From: an uncultured Myxococcales bacterium
GTDB taxonomy: Bacteria; Myxococcota_A; UBA9042
Reading direction: 5' to 3'
NCBI GenBank assembly: GCA_903955385.1
Contig: CAJBNH010000031.1
Location: 24,650-88,649, forward strand
Length of the DNA: 64,000 nt
Position numbers and translations under genes: made by a program. Shown in pieces: positions 8,742-17,190 of this stretch (positions are counted from its first letter, which is position 1; each line of letters opens with the position of its first letter). The notes under the pieces were generated by a model, which saw only the letters and a program-made list of their open reading frames with translations, was not told where the DNA came from and searched no databases.

Positions 8742-9767
8742 TCAGCGCAGTCGGCCCACTCGGCCGCGGCCGTGCAGCCATCCCCCACCGGGCACCTCGC
8801 GGCCGCCGACGCAAAGGCGCACGCCCCCGGGCTGTCCCGCAACAGCGCGACCGATCGGCCGCACGGCGGCGAGCTCGTGACCGACGGCGGAAAACAGCAA
8901 CGACAGGTCCACGCCGGGCGGTGCTGAGACGAGCAGAGCGTAGTCGTCACCTCCGCTTGCACACGCCACCCGCCAGTCCAGCCCCTGCAGCTCCAGACCG
9001 TTCTCAACCTCTGGCGCCAACCAATGCGGCGCGGGCAAATCCAGCTCGAGGCAAAGCCCGCTGGCCAACGCCAGCCGTGCCGCATCCAGCCCCAGCCCGT
9101 CCGACAGGTCGATGGCGGCCAGGTCCTCGCCAAGTGCCTGCAACAGTAGTCCTTCCGACACGAGGGGTTGCGGAAACAGGTGAGCACGCACGCACGCGTG
9201 CACCCACGGCTGTTCGCCAAAGCCCGCGCCCTGTCGACGCAGCAGCTCGAGACCCAGTCCCGCGAGACCGACCTGCCCCACCAGCCACACGATGTCTCCC
9301 GGCCGTGCCGCGTCGCGCCGCAACGGTCGACCCGTGACTTCTCCCAGCGCTGTGACGCACCAACGCTGTGGGCCTGAAGCCAGACCGAAGTCTCCTCCGA
9401 CAACGGCGGTGCCGAAGCGGTCAGCCAGATCGGCAAGACCACGTGCAGACTCGAGCACTTGCGCGACCTTGGCGCTGGGTGGCAGCTCGACCGCCAGCAG
9501 CAGACCCGTGGGACGGGCACCCATGGCGGCAAGGTCGGACAAGTTGACGGCCGCGGCTCGGTGACCGATGGCGACAGCTGGGGTCAACGCGGAAAGCCAA
9601 TCGACCCCTTCGACGATGGCGTCCACTGTCGCGACGACGTGGCCTTCGCACCGCAACACGGCAGCGTCATCGCCGTTGGGCACGACCAGGTGCGGCAGGG
9701 GTCGGTCAAACACCTCCCGCAGCGCCCGAATCAGCCCGACTTCGCCCAGCTTGCCGACGGTGGACAT
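8742..9767 (-). CDS. thiL: Thiamine-monophosphate kinase
   Basis: 341 residues, typical for ThiL (about 325-350). It phosphorylates thiamine monophosphate to the active cofactor thiamine pyrophosphate. Family motifs are GDDAAVL near the N-terminus, ATVDAIVEGVDW, HRAAAVNLSDLAAMGARP, VVGGDF, AIDLSDGLGLDA and ASGGDDYALL, in the usual PurM/ThiL order with metal-binding Asp clusters. The ATG at 9765-9767 is preferred because TGAGGA lies 7 bases upstream and the protein then begins MSTVGKLGE, as ThiL usually does. It lies 10 bases downstream of the DnaJ-like gene in the leftward array. Confidence 0.96.
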   Translation of the reverse strand: MSTVGKLGEVGLIRALREVFDRPLPHLVVPNGDDAAVLRCEGHVVATVDAIVEGVDWLSALTPAVAIGHRAAAVNLSDLAAMGARPTGLLLAVELPPSAKVAQVLESARGLADLADRFGTAVVGGDFGLASGPQRWCVTALGEVTGRPLRRDAARPGDIVWLVGQVGLAGLGLELLRRQGAGFGEQPWVHACVRAHLFPQPLVSEGLLLQALGEDLAAIDLSDGLGLDAARLALASGLCLELDLPAPHWLAPEVENGLELQGLDWRVACASGGDDYALLVSAPPGVDLSLLFSAVGHELAAVRPIGRAVAGQPGGVRLCVGGREVPGGGWLHGRGRVGRLR

Positions 9768-9777
9768 GGCCAGTTCC

Positions 9778-10941
9778 TCACGAGGGTGTTGGCGAGCCCT
9801 GCGCACGGTCCGGGTCGGGCGTGCCCGGCCGGGTCGCCTCTACAGCGCGTGCGAAGGCGGTCGCTTGAGCGAAACCCGTGGGTCCCATGCGGGCTTCCTG
9901 TTCACGCAGGGCCTCGACGACAGCGGCGGGCGCGTGCTCTGGAACGTCGAGCGTCACCCGGATGCGCAGGTCGCCGCGCCGCACGGGCTTCCCCGGCTCC
10001 GGCCGCGCACCGGCGACCGGGGCGCCGCGTCCAGCAATCCGAAACTCGCGCCCGACTGGCGTTCCGGGGAGAATCCTCAAGGTCTCGGGGCCTTCCATGG
10101 TCGGCACCGCAACGCGCGCGCCACCCGTCGCTTGAGCAAACGTCAGCGGCAGCGTGCAAGTCAGGTCGTCGCCCTCCAGCCGCAGCAGGGGATGGCGCCT
10201 CACCGTGGTAACGACCACGAGGTCGCCCGCCGGCCCTCCCAGCGTCGCCCTCTCGCCGGCACCGCGCACGCGCAGGTGCGTGCCATCGCGGGTGCGAGGC
10301 GGAACCGCGACCAGAACCTGCTGCCGATACGGGACCTTGCCTTCCCCACGACAGCTCTGACAGGGCGCGAGCAGCACAGCCCCGCGTCCCTGGCAGAAGC
10401 CGCAGGTCATCTCTTGCCGTCGCAAGCCGACCCGCAATCGCCCCAGTCCTTGGCAAACGTGGCACACGGGATTGCGCTCCGGCTCACAGGTCCCTTCCCC
10501 CGCGCACGCCGAACAGGCCGTGTCGTACGCCGCCTCGACCCGAATCTCGCCCCCCATCAGCGCGCGTGTGAAGTCGAGGTCATGCTGCACCCGCAGATCG
10601 CGTCCCTGCTCCAGACCTAGCAGTTCTGGCGACTTGCGGCGAAACCGGGTGACCACCAGATCCAGCACGTCCAACGCGCGGGCCGCCCGAGGGTCGTCCA
10701 CCATGCGGAGCGGATCTTTCAACAGCATCGCGCGGTCATAGCGGGCGCGCTTCTGCTCGTCGGACAGCTCTGCGTAGGCTTGGGAGATCTGCTTGAAACA
10801 GTCTGTCGCCCGCTCCGAACCCTGCTGGCGATCGGGGTGAAAGACCCTGGAAAGCTTGCGATAGCTCGCCTTGATCTCGTCGGCCCCAGCCCGTACCGAG
10901 ACACCGAGCAGCCGATAGTGGTCGGGCAGGTAGGCTTGCAT
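9778..10941 (-). CDS. DnaJ-type co-chaperone
   Basis: 387 residues. The J domain at residues 5-70 carries the essential HPD (VFHPDRQQG), which stimulates DnaK ATPase. The Gly/Phe-rich linker of classical DnaJ is replaced by a linker without Gly/Phe repeats (about 70-120). A four-repeat zinc-binding region follows (CSACAGEG, CHVCQGLG, CGFCQGRG, CQSCRGEG), then the C-terminal substrate domains (QVLVAVPPRTRDGTHLRVRG). It is therefore a type I-like J protein but probably not the main DnaJ, since grpE and dnaK are not adjacent. It sits between the kinase/co-polymerase gene (20 bases upstream) and thiL (10 bases downstream). Confidence 0.92.
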   Translation of the reverse strand: MQAYLPDHYRLLGVSVRAGADEIKASYRKLSRVFHPDRQQGSERATDCFKQISQAYAELSDEQKRARYDRAMLLKDPLRMVDDPRAARALDVLDLVVTRFRRKSPELLGLEQGRDLRVQHDLDFTRALMGGEIRVEAAYDTACSACAGEGTCEPERNPVCHVCQGLGRLRVGLRRQEMTCGFCQGRGAVLLAPCQSCRGEGKVPYRQQVLVAVPPRTRDGTHLRVRGAGERATLGGPAGDLVVVTTVRRHPLLRLEGDDLTCTLPLTFAQATGGARVAVPTMEGPETLRILPGTPVGREFRIAGRGAPVAGARPEPGKPVRRGDLRIRVTLDVPEHAPAAVVEALREQEARMGPTGFAQATAFARAVEATRPGTPDPDRAQGSPTPS

Positions 10942-10961
10942 CCTTCAGCCCTGCTGCGCCA

Positions 10962-13262
10962 TCAGGCGTCGTCGTCCGGAGGGGACGGAGGCGCGGCCGG
11001 GCGCCCAGCGGCAGCCTTCAGGGCGGCAACGTGCCTCGGATCGGGGTCGGTGGCGTAGCGGTAGCGGTAGGCAACGCCCCGACGATAGCCCTTGCCGTAG
11101 TAGTAGCCGTACCCTGCGCCCCGCGTCGCCGTCCGTGAGAGCACGACACCCAGCAGCTGCGCATTGACGCTCTGCAGTGCGTGGATCGTCGATCTCATGG
11201 ACTCGCGCTTGCTCCGCTCAGAGTGGCCCACCAGCACAACGCCATCGACGAGAGAGGCGATCACCAGCGCATCGCTGACGATCTCGACGGGCGGCGAGTC
11301 GAACACGACGGTGTCGTACTTGGCCATCAGCTCGGTGACCAGCTGACGGAACCGCTCTGTGTGCAGAATTTCCGACGGGTTGGGCGGCACTGGACCGCAG
11401 GCCATCAGCGACAGTCCGGGCACGTCGGTCTTCTTGATGAACTTCTCGACCGAATCCTGACTGAGAATATAGCTGGTCACACCGACATCGCCGGGAACGC
11501 CGAACACGTGATGCAATCGCGGCTTGCGCAAGTCGGTGTCCACCACGACGCAGTTGCCGGTCGACGCCGCCAAGGTAATGGCGAGCGTGGTCGAGGTCGA
11601 CGTCTTGCCCTCGCGCGGGTGGGCGCTGGTGATCAGGAGGGTATGCAGCGGCTTGTCCGGCCGCATGAACAGCAGGTTGGTGCGAACGCTTCGGGCAGCC
11701 TCTGCGACCCGAGAATTGGGTCTGAAGTGCGCGTAGAGGTCCAAGCGTCCATCAGGGATCGGCAGGCCCTCGTTCAGTTCTGCCGGAGAAAACGTCGGAA
11801 TGGCGCCGAGATAGGGAACGCCAAGCACGCCTTCGACATCCAGGCGGTTCTTGACCGTGTTGTCGAGCAGGTCGACCAGCAACGCAACGCCAATGCCGAT
11901 CAGCAGCGACAGCACCAACCCGATGGCGAAGTTCAGGCGCTTGTTCGGCCGACTCGGGGACTGCGGGGTGATCGCGCGATCCAAGATGCTGACGTTGTTG
12001 ACGCCGATCTTTTTGGTCAGGTCGGCCTCTGCGAGGCGCTTGGCCACCTTTTCGTAGAACATCTTGTCTTCGTCGGCCTGCGCAATCAGCTGGTCATGCG
12101 TGATCTTGGTCAGCCGGATCACGGCATCCTCGTTCCTTGCGGCCTGGATCTGGGTCTGCAGGTCGGCTTCCTGTGCTTGCGCCCCGGCCAGAGACTGCGA
12201 CGCTGACTCGTACATTGCGCTGACGTGCTTGCTGCCCAAAGAGACGAGCTGTTCCATCTGCTGCTGGATGCTCTCTACCTTCGGGTGCCGCTCCAGATAG
12301 GTGGCGTCAAGCTCCTGCTTGCGAATCGCAAGCTCGAGGTAGCGCTCCTTCAACTGCCCGACCAAGCCGTCTCGCATCACCGCGGGAGCCGACGCGGAGA
12401 AGATGTCCCGGCTGCCTCGGAACTTCTTTAGCTGAGCGACCTCCTGCTGGGCGCGAATGCGAACGGAGTGCACATCGCGCAGGTCGCGGTTCAGGGCCAA
12501 CAGTCGCTCGTTGACGACTTGGCTACGGTTGGCGCTCAGGTCATTCAGCTTCTCGAAGTCAGACAGCAACGTCTGCGATGCGAGTCTCTGCTTCTCAAGC
12601 TGTCCGTGAATCGTGCGGAGGTCTTTGGTCGCCTCGTCGAGCGTGCTCTGCTTCTGCTGAACGTTGCGCTTCTTGTAGGCCTCCGCCACGGCATTGACGA
12701 GTTCCTTTGCAAATTCAGGGTCTCTATCCTCGATGGAGACAGTGGCGATCATCGTGTCTTCGCCCATCTCGACCAACACGCGCGATGCAAGCAGACCGAC
12801 TGGGTCGGCTATGGCGATCTGCGCCTCGCGCGCCGCCTTCGGCAGCTTTTTGTCAATGCCAAGAAACTGCTCGTCGCGCGCCAAGCGTAACAAGGTGACC
12901 ACTTCGGCCGCCACGGAGCGCGACTGGAGAATCCGCTGCTGGGCTTGGTAGTAGATGCGCGAGCCGAAATAGCCGCTGGACCCCAGCGTGACGACCTCGT
13001 TGACCTCGCTCAACACCTTCGGCGGCGTAGTGTCGATGGTGATCGTGCTGGTGGCCTTGTACCAGAGCTCCTGACCGCTCGTCCAAACGATTGAGCCGCT
13101 GAGCACGATGACCGCGGAGAAGAGGAACCACCAGCGGCGCTTGAGGAAGACCTCGGCGCCGCGGCGAAACAACTCTTCCACGGCGAACGCGTCTACTTCG
13201 TCGCGTTTGCCGGGATTGTCGCGCTGGATGGGTCGGTCGTTCTGGCTCACGGCTCGCTTCAC
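10962..13262 (-). CDS. Wzz/Wzc-like polysaccharide co-polymerase with bacterial tyrosine kinase domain
   Basis: 766 residues. A cytoplasmic N-terminus is followed by a first membrane helix (about 45-62), a large Wzz periplasmic domain with coiled coil (70-425), a second helix (about 440-460), then a BY-kinase domain. The kinase has Walker A SAHPREGKTSTSTT (from residue 546), Walker A' VVVDTDLRKPR and Walker B VVFDSPP. The C-terminal tail (718-736) holds eight tyrosines, the expected autophosphorylation cluster. It thus has both halves of Wzc in one chain and should control chain length and export of a surface polysaccharide. The GTG start is 23 bases after the OPX gene. No glycosyltransferase or Wzy gene is in the window. 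Confidence 0.93.
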   Translation of the reverse strand: MKRAVSQNDRPIQRDNPGKRDEVDAFAVEELFRRGAEVFLKRRWWFLFSAVIVLSGSIVWTSGQELWYKATSTITIDTTPPKVLSEVNEVVTLGSSGYFGSRIYYQAQQRILQSRSVAAEVVTLLRLARDEQFLGIDKKLPKAAREAQIAIADPVGLLASRVLVEMGEDTMIATVSIEDRDPEFAKELVNAVAEAYKKRNVQQKQSTLDEATKDLRTIHGQLEKQRLASQTLLSDFEKLNDLSANRSQVVNERLLALNRDLRDVHSVRIRAQQEVAQLKKFRGSRDIFSASAPAVMRDGLVGQLKERYLELAIRKQELDATYLERHPKVESIQQQMEQLVSLGSKHVSAMYESASQSLAGAQAQEADLQTQIQAARNEDAVIRLTKITHDQLIAQADEDKMFYEKVAKRLAEADLTKKIGVNNVSILDRAITPQSPSRPNKRLNFAIGLVLSLLIGIGVALLVDLLDNTVKNRLDVEGVLGVPYLGAIPTFSPAELNEGLPIPDGRLDLYAHFRPNSRVAEAARSVRTNLLFMRPDKPLHTLLITSAHPREGKTSTSTTLAITLAASTGNCVVVDTDLRKPRLHHVFGVPGDVGVTSYILSQDSVEKFIKKTDVPGLSLMACGPVPPNPSEILHTERFRQLVTELMAKYDTVVFDSPPVEIVSDALVIASLVDGVVLVGHSERSKRESMRSTIHALQSVNAQLLGVVLSRTATRGAGYGYYYGKGYRRGVAYRYRYATDPDPRHVAALKAAAGRPAAPPSPPDDDA

Positions 13263-13285
13263 ACGGTCGGCTGGAGGTGGGTCGA

Positions 13286-13921
13286 CTACAGGATGGTCTC
13301 AGGCACGTAGATGATGTCGCCAGGCTGTAAAAGGAAGTTCGCAGCCAGGCCCTGCATGATCTTCTCGACCGGAACTGGAATGCGCCGCTCGCCCGAAGCG
13401 TCCAGGCGCGTCACGATGGCGTAGTTCTTCTCTGCGAGTGGACCGAAGCCGCCCGCAAGCGTCACGGCCTCGACAATGCTCATCGCGTCAGAGAACTGGA
13501 AGCGTCCCGGAGCCTTCACGGCGCCGAGCACGAATACCTTCTTGGAGCTCAGGGTCTTGACCTGCACCGTGACGTAGGGATTGCGCAGGAAGCCTTGGCT
13601 GAGTCTCTGCCGAAGCAGGCTGGCGACCTGCGAGCCGACCAGCCCCTCGACCGTCACCGTTCCGACCAGCGGAAAGTCGATCTGCCCTGTGGGTGACACG
13701 ATGTAGAGACCTGACAGCCCGGCTTCCTCGTAGACGCGCACCTCGAACTCGTCGCCCGGTCCAAGGCTCGCCGCCTGAATCGCCGACCGAACGTCGGCGC
13801 GGAAGTCGGTGTACTCCGACGTTGCTGTAGTCGAGCAGCCGGTCACCCCCCAGACGACGAGCAACAACCGGGCCCAAACGGCACCGGTCAGCTTCGACGG
13901 GAAGGGAGCTTCGACCCGCAC
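13286..13921 (-). CDS. Short OPX (Wza-like) polysaccharide export lipoprotein
   Basis: 211 residues, against about 380 for Escherichia coli Wza. A lipoprotein signal ends WGVTGC (Cys near residue 29). A poly-export domain follows (LGPGDEFEVRVYEEAGLSG, SPTGQIDFPLVGTVTVEGL), then one SLBB domain (KKVFVLGAVKAPGRFQFSD, SIVEAVTLAGGF). The protein ends at LLQPGDIIYVPETIL, with no C-terminal amphipathic helix to cross the outer membrane. The GTG start has GAGAGGT 6 bases upstream. Together with the beta-barrel gene upstream, this matches the composite OPX/beta-barrel translocon described in Myxococcus, where a periplasmic short OPX docks onto a separate barrel. Confidence 0.92.
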   Translation of the reverse strand: MRVEAPFPSKLTGAVWARLLLVVWGVTGCSTTATSEYTDFRADVRSAIQAASLGPGDEFEVRVYEEAGLSGLYIVSPTGQIDFPLVGTVTVEGLVGSQVASLLRQRLSQGFLRNPYVTVQVKTLSSKKVFVLGAVKAPGRFQFSDAMSIVEAVTLAGGFGPLAEKNYAIVTRLDASGERRIPVPVEKIMQGLAANFLLQPGDIIYVPETIL

Positions 13922-14032
13922 CAGTGCACCTCTCGGATCCGGATTCGCGTGCCTCTTTCAGGTGTAATGCACCCGAAGTCCGTGCGCGCCTTGCGATGGT
14001 CGGGGTCGACAGAGTTCAGGGGCTGAGCCGGG

Positions 14033-15403
14033 TCAGTACCTGAGGGTGATGCCGGCGTACAACTCGTGCGCGAGAAACGCTCCCGAGTCGATGAGACGCT
14101 TGTTGGCGCCGAGCGCCGTCACCTTGTAGTCCGTGGCAACCGAGCGCAGCTGGTAGCCGATGTCCATGCCGACGAGTCGGGTGACGTCGAACGCCGCGGA
14201 CAGACCGCCATCCATCGCGATGTCCTTTCGGTTCTTCTGGGTGATCAGCACGGGGATCGTGGGCGAATAGGCTCCGTAGATGCCGTAGCTCACCCCGAAG
14301 TTGGCCTTCAGGTCGACGATCTGCCCAAACCGCTGGCGCAGCGCGAGCGAACCGCGGTGGAAGTCCACGAAGTTGCCATAGTAAGCGTCGCGAAAGTCGT
14401 GCGTGTAGTTCAGCAGCAGTCGGGTCGATTCCGAGGCACGCAGTCCCAGAGATGCGCTGGCCAAGAAGCTGTTGAACGTGTCTCCCGACTTGTGCATCGA
14501 CATGCCCCAACCACCCAAGGCCTCGAGGCTGATGCGACGGGTCAGGGCGCCTGCGACGCCTGCGCGAGCGCGGAACGGCTTGGAGTTGGACGCGAGCGCG
14601 TCCTTCAACAGGAGGCTTGTGTTGGCGTAGTTCCGGAAGTCCCAACCCGCATCAATGATGGCGGCGGTCTTCGGCAGGAAGCGCCAGGAAGCGCTGAACC
14701 GCGAGCGGAAGGTGTCGGTGTTGCCGTCGCCAAAGTCATCGAAGCGGTCGAGGGCGTACGAACCCATCAGGGCGATGTTGAACGGCCGACGCTCTGGGAT
14801 GTCGCCGGGGTGGAACTCGATACGTGCGCCCACGTCGTTGCTGGTGCGGTTCAGGTTATAGGTTGTCCCCCAGTCGTTAGCGCGGAGGGCTCGGGTGAAG
14901 TAGTCGAACACCGAGAAGGCAAGAGCCCGTCGGGCGCCGAACGCGACGTCCACGCTGGCCGTGCCACCAACGTCGTCCTGCTCGGAGATCGCCGTGTCTT
15001 CGGTCACGTAGATGCGCGCCTCGCCTGCAGAGTTGAAGGTGAAGCTGACGTCGCTGTTGGCTTCGTTCGCGAGCGAAAGCCGCGGCTGGATGCGGATGGA
15101 GGTAGCGCCGCGGATCGGGTTACCTGCTGCGGCCTCTTCGGCCGAGCCGTTGAAGAAGTTCGTGTCGTGGTGGCCCTGAACGGTGATGCTGGGGTGCAGC
15201 GTGAAGTCGCCGCTCCGCAGGCCTCGGTCCATGTTCACCGAGTTGGGCAGCTGCATCTCCGCCGTCTGCGCGTGAACCAGGGCCGGAAAGGCCCCGAGCG
15301 CTAGCATCACGAAGGTGACCCCGAGGCACTTTCGCCGCACGGTGGACGCACCCAGTGCGCCCGTCGCGGCGTCGCTGAGTGCTCCTCTTTGTGGTGTCGT
15401 CAT
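14033..15403 (-). CDS. Outer-membrane beta-barrel, probable polysaccharide translocon partner
   Basis: 456 residues. The N-terminal signal (cleavage after LVHAQ near residue 47) leads into a mature chain made of alternating amphipathic strands, such as SIRIQPRLSLANEANSDVSF, RLLLNYTHDFRDAYYG and LVGMDIGYQLRSVATDYKV. It ends with an aromatic C-terminal strand LYAGITLRY, the hallmark of Bam-inserted outer-membrane proteins. Size and strand count suit an 18-strand barrel. The ATG at 15403 is used; a GTG two codons upstream is possible. It precedes the OPX gene by 111 bases. By analogy with the Wzp proteins of Myxococcus it should form the outer-membrane pore for the exported polysaccharide. Confidence 0.85.
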   Translation of the reverse strand: MTTPQRGALSDAATGALGASTVRRKCLGVTFVMLALGAFPALVHAQTAEMQLPNSVNMDRGLRSGDFTLHPSITVQGHHDTNFFNGSAEEAAAGNPIRGATSIRIQPRLSLANEANSDVSFTFNSAGEARIYVTEDTAISEQDDVGGTASVDVAFGARRALAFSVFDYFTRALRANDWGTTYNLNRTSNDVGARIEFHPGDIPERRPFNIALMGSYALDRFDDFGDGNTDTFRSRFSASWRFLPKTAAIIDAGWDFRNYANTSLLLKDALASNSKPFRARAGVAGALTRRISLEALGGWGMSMHKSGDTFNSFLASASLGLRASESTRLLLNYTHDFRDAYYGNFVDFHRGSLALRQRFGQIVDLKANFGVSYGIYGAYSPTIPVLITQKNRKDIAMDGGLSAAFDVTRLVGMDIGYQLRSVATDYKVTALGANKRLIDSGAFLAHELYAGITLRY

Positions 15404-15583
15404 GTGCACTGCTACTTACCTTCGCCTGCCCCGTACTGCATTCTCGTTGCGGTTCTGCCCGTCGGGGGGCGGCATCGCGGACTCTCTATGCGCTCCGTCG
15501 GGCCGTCGATGCCGTCGGGTGCTGGCTGCCGTATGCGGAACCTGAGATACGCCCCGGGGACGAGGCAGTGGCTTCGTTCGGGG

Positions 15584-16138
15584 TCAATCGTGTACGTAGA
15601 ACGGGCTGGCCGACGGCGGGTTCTCCAGCTTGGGAGCCAGATCGGTCAGGCCGGCGGTCGGGTCGATGTCTGGTACGTTCTCGATCTGCTTCTCGATCAT
15701 CGGCCGACCGTCGATTGCGCTGTCGATCGAGGGACCGCCGCAACCTTTGAGCTGGCCTTCCAGCTCCTCAGCCTTGTTGAACGCAATCGAGATCTTCACG
15801 TACTCATGTTCGGTGCAGGCGGCGTCCTTGCGCGAGGAGCACTCCTGCATGGCCAAGAAGTTACTCTCGGCGAGCTTCACCAGCCCCTTCATCGTGGTCA
15901 GGGCTTCGTTTACGCAGTTCACGCGGCTGATGTTCTGGGACTTCCGCGCGTCCTCGAGTTCGTTGAAACCGGCGGTGAGCATCTTGTGCAGGCGGTCGAC
16001 GTACGCGCGGCCTTGGTCGACCTGACGCTCAATGTTGGCCGGATCGACGGGCGGCGTGGCGCCTTCCTCAGCGCTGACAGCTGCCGCGACGATAAGGCAC
16101 AGGGCCCCGACGGTCATGGCGATGTATTGGCGAAGCAT
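15584..16138 (-). CDS. Secreted helical four-cysteine protein heading the polysaccharide export operon
   Basis: 184 residues. The ATG at 16136-16138 is preferred (GGGAG 8 bases upstream) over a GTG five codons earlier. A signal peptide covers residues 1-23 (cleavage near AVSAEE). The mature protein is mostly helical and charged, with four cysteines (VNCVNE, QECSSR, AACTEH, KGCGG), enough for two disulfides. A Pro-rich end PENPPSASPF-like tail closes it. No family recognised. It is the first gene after the predicted leftward promoter at 16248-16277 and precedes the barrel gene by 180 bases, so it is a candidate periplasmic factor of the export system. Confidence 0.75.
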   Translation of the reverse strand: MLRQYIAMTVGALCLIVAAAVSAEEGATPPVDPANIERQVDQGRAYVDRLHKMLTAGFNELEDARKSQNISRVNCVNEALTTMKGLVKLAESNFLAMQECSSRKDAACTEHEYVKISIAFNKAEELEGQLKGCGGPSIDSAIDGRPMIEKQIENVPDIDPTAGLTDLAPKLENPPSASPFYVHD

Positions 16139-16247
16139 GATCCTGACTCCCACCTGGACGCTACGACGGGTCGCACGCTATCGAAAGGGTCCCGTTTCGG
16201 ACACAAACCTGCGCGTTCGACTCCACCAAAGAAGCCCAAGTCGTCGT

Positions 16248-16277
16248 ACTTTAGGCCGCGGCACGTGATGCTGTCAA
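16248..16277 (-). promoter_or_regulatory. Predicted sigma-70 promoter of the polysaccharide export operon
   Basis: Read on the minus strand: -35 TTGACA (16272-16277, perfect), 18-base spacer, -10 TAAAGT (16248-16253, 4 of 6). Transcription would begin near 16241, about 100 bases before the four-Cys protein gene. Confidence 0.55.
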
Positions 16278-16394
16278 CTGTTTCGCTCCCCCCGTCCGGG
16301 TTCGCGCGTCGCGTTTTCCCCCCTTCGATCACGGCCCGGTGCGAGGGTCCGGGTAGTCTTCGGAGGTGCTGAGAAGACAGCGACGATGGATAGG

Positions 16395-16423
16395 TTGCGG
16401 ATGCCGCCCTTCAGGATCAAAAT
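16395..16423 (+). promoter_or_regulatory. Candidate promoter for the 16510-20220 genes
   Basis: -35 TTGCGG, 17-base spacer, -10 CAAAAT (4 of 6). The -35 match is weak, so this is tentative; the expected start of transcription is about 80 bases before the ATG at 16510. Confidence 0.3.
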
Positions 16424-16509
16424 TTCTTCCGGCTCCCCCCCCCTGCCGCAAGCGCGACGGCACTGGTAGGTTGGGCCCTTCGCGCCATGCGCAAGCCAAG
16501 GAGAATCGG

Positions 16510-17190
16510 ATGTCCAAGAAGGGCCGGTCGATGCGAGAGAAGAGCCCTAGCCCCCCGCCGCAGTTGGCTGCTGAGGAGACGGAGGAGGCGTTCGGACACG
16601 ACGAGCCGGAGGGGACCATCACGGCCAAGGGGAACTACGAGGTGTTGGTACGCCTGTTCGCCGAAGCGAGCCCGCTGACCATGAGCCACTGGAACCCCAT
16701 GACGGGAGAGGTATTTTGGCTACCCCACGGACAGGCGAATCGCAAGGCCACCGCCGAGGCGTTCGAGAACCGACTGTTTCGCGAGCAGGGGTGGTTCGAG
16801 GTGCCCTACCTGGAGAGCGATGAAGCGTTCGGGCTTGCCGGATCATTCGCTGCCTCCTTGACGGCAGGGCGTGGCAAGGCCGAGGTGATGCTGGCGCTGG
16901 AGGGCCCCAAGCCGTTCCGGGCGTTGCGGACCGTGCTTGCCGGGGCTCCCGGGCTGGACCGACGCCACAAGCGATTCGTGGAAGCGGAGGCCGAGCTGCG
17001 ACTGGCGACCTTCTGCGCGAGTCAGGGGCTTGAACTGGATGACCCTCGGTTTGCCATCGCGCTGGGTCACGCGGCGGAGACGTGGGGCGACGACGAGGAG
17101 GACCTGTTCGAGGAGGAGCCGCAAGCTGCGGAGAAGCGGCCGATCGGTCAGCTGTCGATCGGGCGACGGCGAGACGAGGGCCGTTCGTGA
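16510..17190 (+). CDS. Acidic cytoplasmic protein of unknown function
   Basis: 226 residues. The ATG at 16510 has AAGGAG 7 bases upstream. The basic/Pro-rich N-terminus (about 45 residues) looks disordered. A compact domain follows, with FWLPHGQANRKATAEAFENR, GWFEVPYLESDEAFGLAGSF and FRALRTVLAGAPGLDRRHKRF. The layout (aromatic-rich first half, then FRxxL and a helical acidic end) is reminiscent of UPF0158-type proteins, but I would not assign it firmly. No signal or membrane segment. Its stop overlaps the GTG of the next gene (GTGA at 17187-17190), so it is coupled to the metalloprotease-like lipoprotein. Confidence 0.75.
   Translation: MSKKGRSMREKSPSPPPQLAAEETEEAFGHDEPEGTITAKGNYEVLVRLFAEASPLTMSHWNPMTGEVFWLPHGQANRKATAEAFENRLFREQGWFEVPYLESDEAFGLAGSFAASLTAGRGKAEVMLALEGPKPFRALRTVLAGAPGLDRRHKRFVEAEAELRLATFCASQGLELDDPRFAIALGHAAETWGDDEEDLFEEEPQAAEKRPIGQLSIGRRRDEGRS

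Larger units (their letters stand above)
16139..16509. other. Divergent intergenic region
   Basis: 371 bases without a gene, separating the leftward polysaccharide export genes from the rightward 16510-20220 genes. It holds a good leftward promoter (16248-16277) and a weaker rightward candidate (16395-16423). I see no repeats, palindromic operators or small open frame with a ribosome binding site. Confidence 0.7.
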
